DNA of 64,000 nucleotides from Prochilodus magdalenae (taxonomy: Eukaryota; Chordata; Actinopteri; Characiformes; Prochilodontidae), in NCBI GenBank assembly GCA_024036415.1, contig JAMWET010000160.1:386501-450500 (forward strand). Direction: 5' to 3'. Shown here piece by piece: positions 63,153 through 64,000 of the stretch. A model generated the notes under the pieces. It made no database searches and was not told where the DNA came from. It saw only the letters and a list, made by a program, of their open reading frames with translations. The translations under genes and the position numbers were made by a program. How positions within the stretch are numbered: position 1 is the first letter of the stretch; every line of letters begins with the position of its first letter.

Positions 63153-64000
63153 CATACATACACATATAAAAGTTTGTCTTTGTGAAGCCAAAAAAACGCA
63201 GCTAAAGCTGATTATGCTGAATATTCCAGACTGGATTGCGGTTTTGAATGAGGCATGAAATCGGACAGCCAATCAGAACAAAGGTCATTTAAGGCGTAGT
63301 AACATAAATATAATTTTCAGGCATTAAGAGTGGTTGGGAAAACGGTTGTAAAATGATTACAACAATTTTTGCTAAAAAAAAAAAACAAAAAACAACAAAA
63401 AAAAAACCCTCTTTGTAAATGGAACTTGATGAGTAAGGACATACCTAAAAATCTGGGCCCTTGTAGATGCAGATGCTAGAACACAATTAGCATATAGGCG
63501 ACCTCAGCCTATTCAATCCTCATTCCTCAATCCTTAATCCTAACCCTACTCAACTGTAACTTTAACAAACACAAACCAGAAATATTTCAATGCCAAAAAT
63601 CAAAGTGCTTTACATAATCTGAAATGTATCTGAAATGTCAGTGAATGGTTTTAAATAACTCCCAGTTCCTCTAAAGGAGCTTCAGGACTTTGAACTTTAG
63701 CACATGTTCATTTTGAGCTTGTGACCTGCGGCTGCTGCTCAGCTGCACAGTGCTGGGGATGAGCTCAGTGAGGTAATGATAAAAGGGCTGTGCACTGAGC
63801 ATCCTGCCTGTTTGACCCCACAGGTGTCTCTGAGGACAAGCGGCGGAAGTGAAGACCTCAGGATCACCCCATCCGTTAAAAAAAAGAAGAACGAATAACA
63901 AAATATGTACAGCACCGTAAAGCTCCAGAGGCAGGCGGCCTGACCATGTGGCTCGTAAAAAGCGGTTGGGCAGAGGATGATAACCGGTGTAAAAAAAAAA

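Larger units (their letters stand above)
47604..64000 (-). other. robo1 upstream intron (5' side, incomplete), at least 16.4 kb
   Basis: No exon was found on either strand. I looked specifically for Ig1 (Y-V-C-V-A-R-N and S-H-R-M-L-L-P-S type motifs) and did not see it. The stretch contains Tc1-like remnants (49260-49990), a (CT)n array (52095-52160), a LINE-type 3' end (about 53020-53354), a purine tract (58889-59371) and a (TA)n array (63114-63146). The upstream exons therefore lie beyond the window. Confidence 0.65.

Noticed and set aside
63000..63420. Possible short DNA transposon beginning ggcccatatcatc
   Set aside because: A familiar-looking left end, but no matching inverted right end was found.
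1..64000. tRNA, rRNA, microRNA and CRISPR arrays
   Set aside because: No cloverleaf, rRNA-like segment, convincing precursor hairpin or regularly spaced repeat-spacer pattern was seen. The tandem repeats are micro- and minisatellites.

Overview
The window is a stretch of vertebrate nuclear DNA carrying the middle of one large gene on the minus strand: an orthologue of robo1 (Roundabout 1), the axon-guidance receptor for Slit ligands. Dispersed repeats of a type I associate with ray-finned fish (decayed Tc1/mariner elements, short TA-flanked MITE-like elements, LINE 3' tails) and many (CA)n arrays point to a teleost, perhaps an otophysan such as a catfish or characin. The gene call is firm; the host assignment is an inference.

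I placed 18 exons between 47603 and 2552, reading right to left. All 17 introns have GT..AG ends, and every exon joins the next in phase, giving 845 complete codons with no frameshift or stop. The order is: Ig2 (47.5 and 38.7 kb), Ig3 (36.6 and 36.3 kb), Ig4 (29.9 and 27.8 kb), Ig5 (25.1 and 22.6 kb), FN3-1 (22.3 and 21.8 kb), FN3-2 (20.9 and 18.2 kb), FN3-3 (15.4 and 13.8 kb), the transmembrane exon (10.3 kb), two very small cytoplasmic exons (6.7 and 4.3 kb) and a cytoplasmic exon at 2.6 kb. The signal peptide and Ig1 exons must lie above 64000, and the exons with the CC1-CC3 motifs below position 1. The cytoplasmic exon at 2.6 kb has the run [19 protein letters not shown], which I know from Robo1 and not from Robo2.

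The rest is intron. Introns are short to moderate between 2 and 28 kb and long at the N-terminal side: 6.3 kb, 8.7 kb and at least 16.4 kb. They hold microsatellites, a minisatellite, several decayed transposon fragments, two TA-flanked MITE-like elements, and an unusual cluster of interleaved inverted repeats at 40.7-41.1 kb. I found no second gene, no RNA gene and no CRISPR array.

The points most worth a second look are: the Ig4-Ig5 junction, where mammals have the regulated microexon e6b and where I could not find it, together with a long (TC)n tract next to the downstream acceptor; the interleaved inverted repeats; a direct duplication flanking a 27-nt exon; and the MITE-like elements. 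I see no evidence for a new biological system here.
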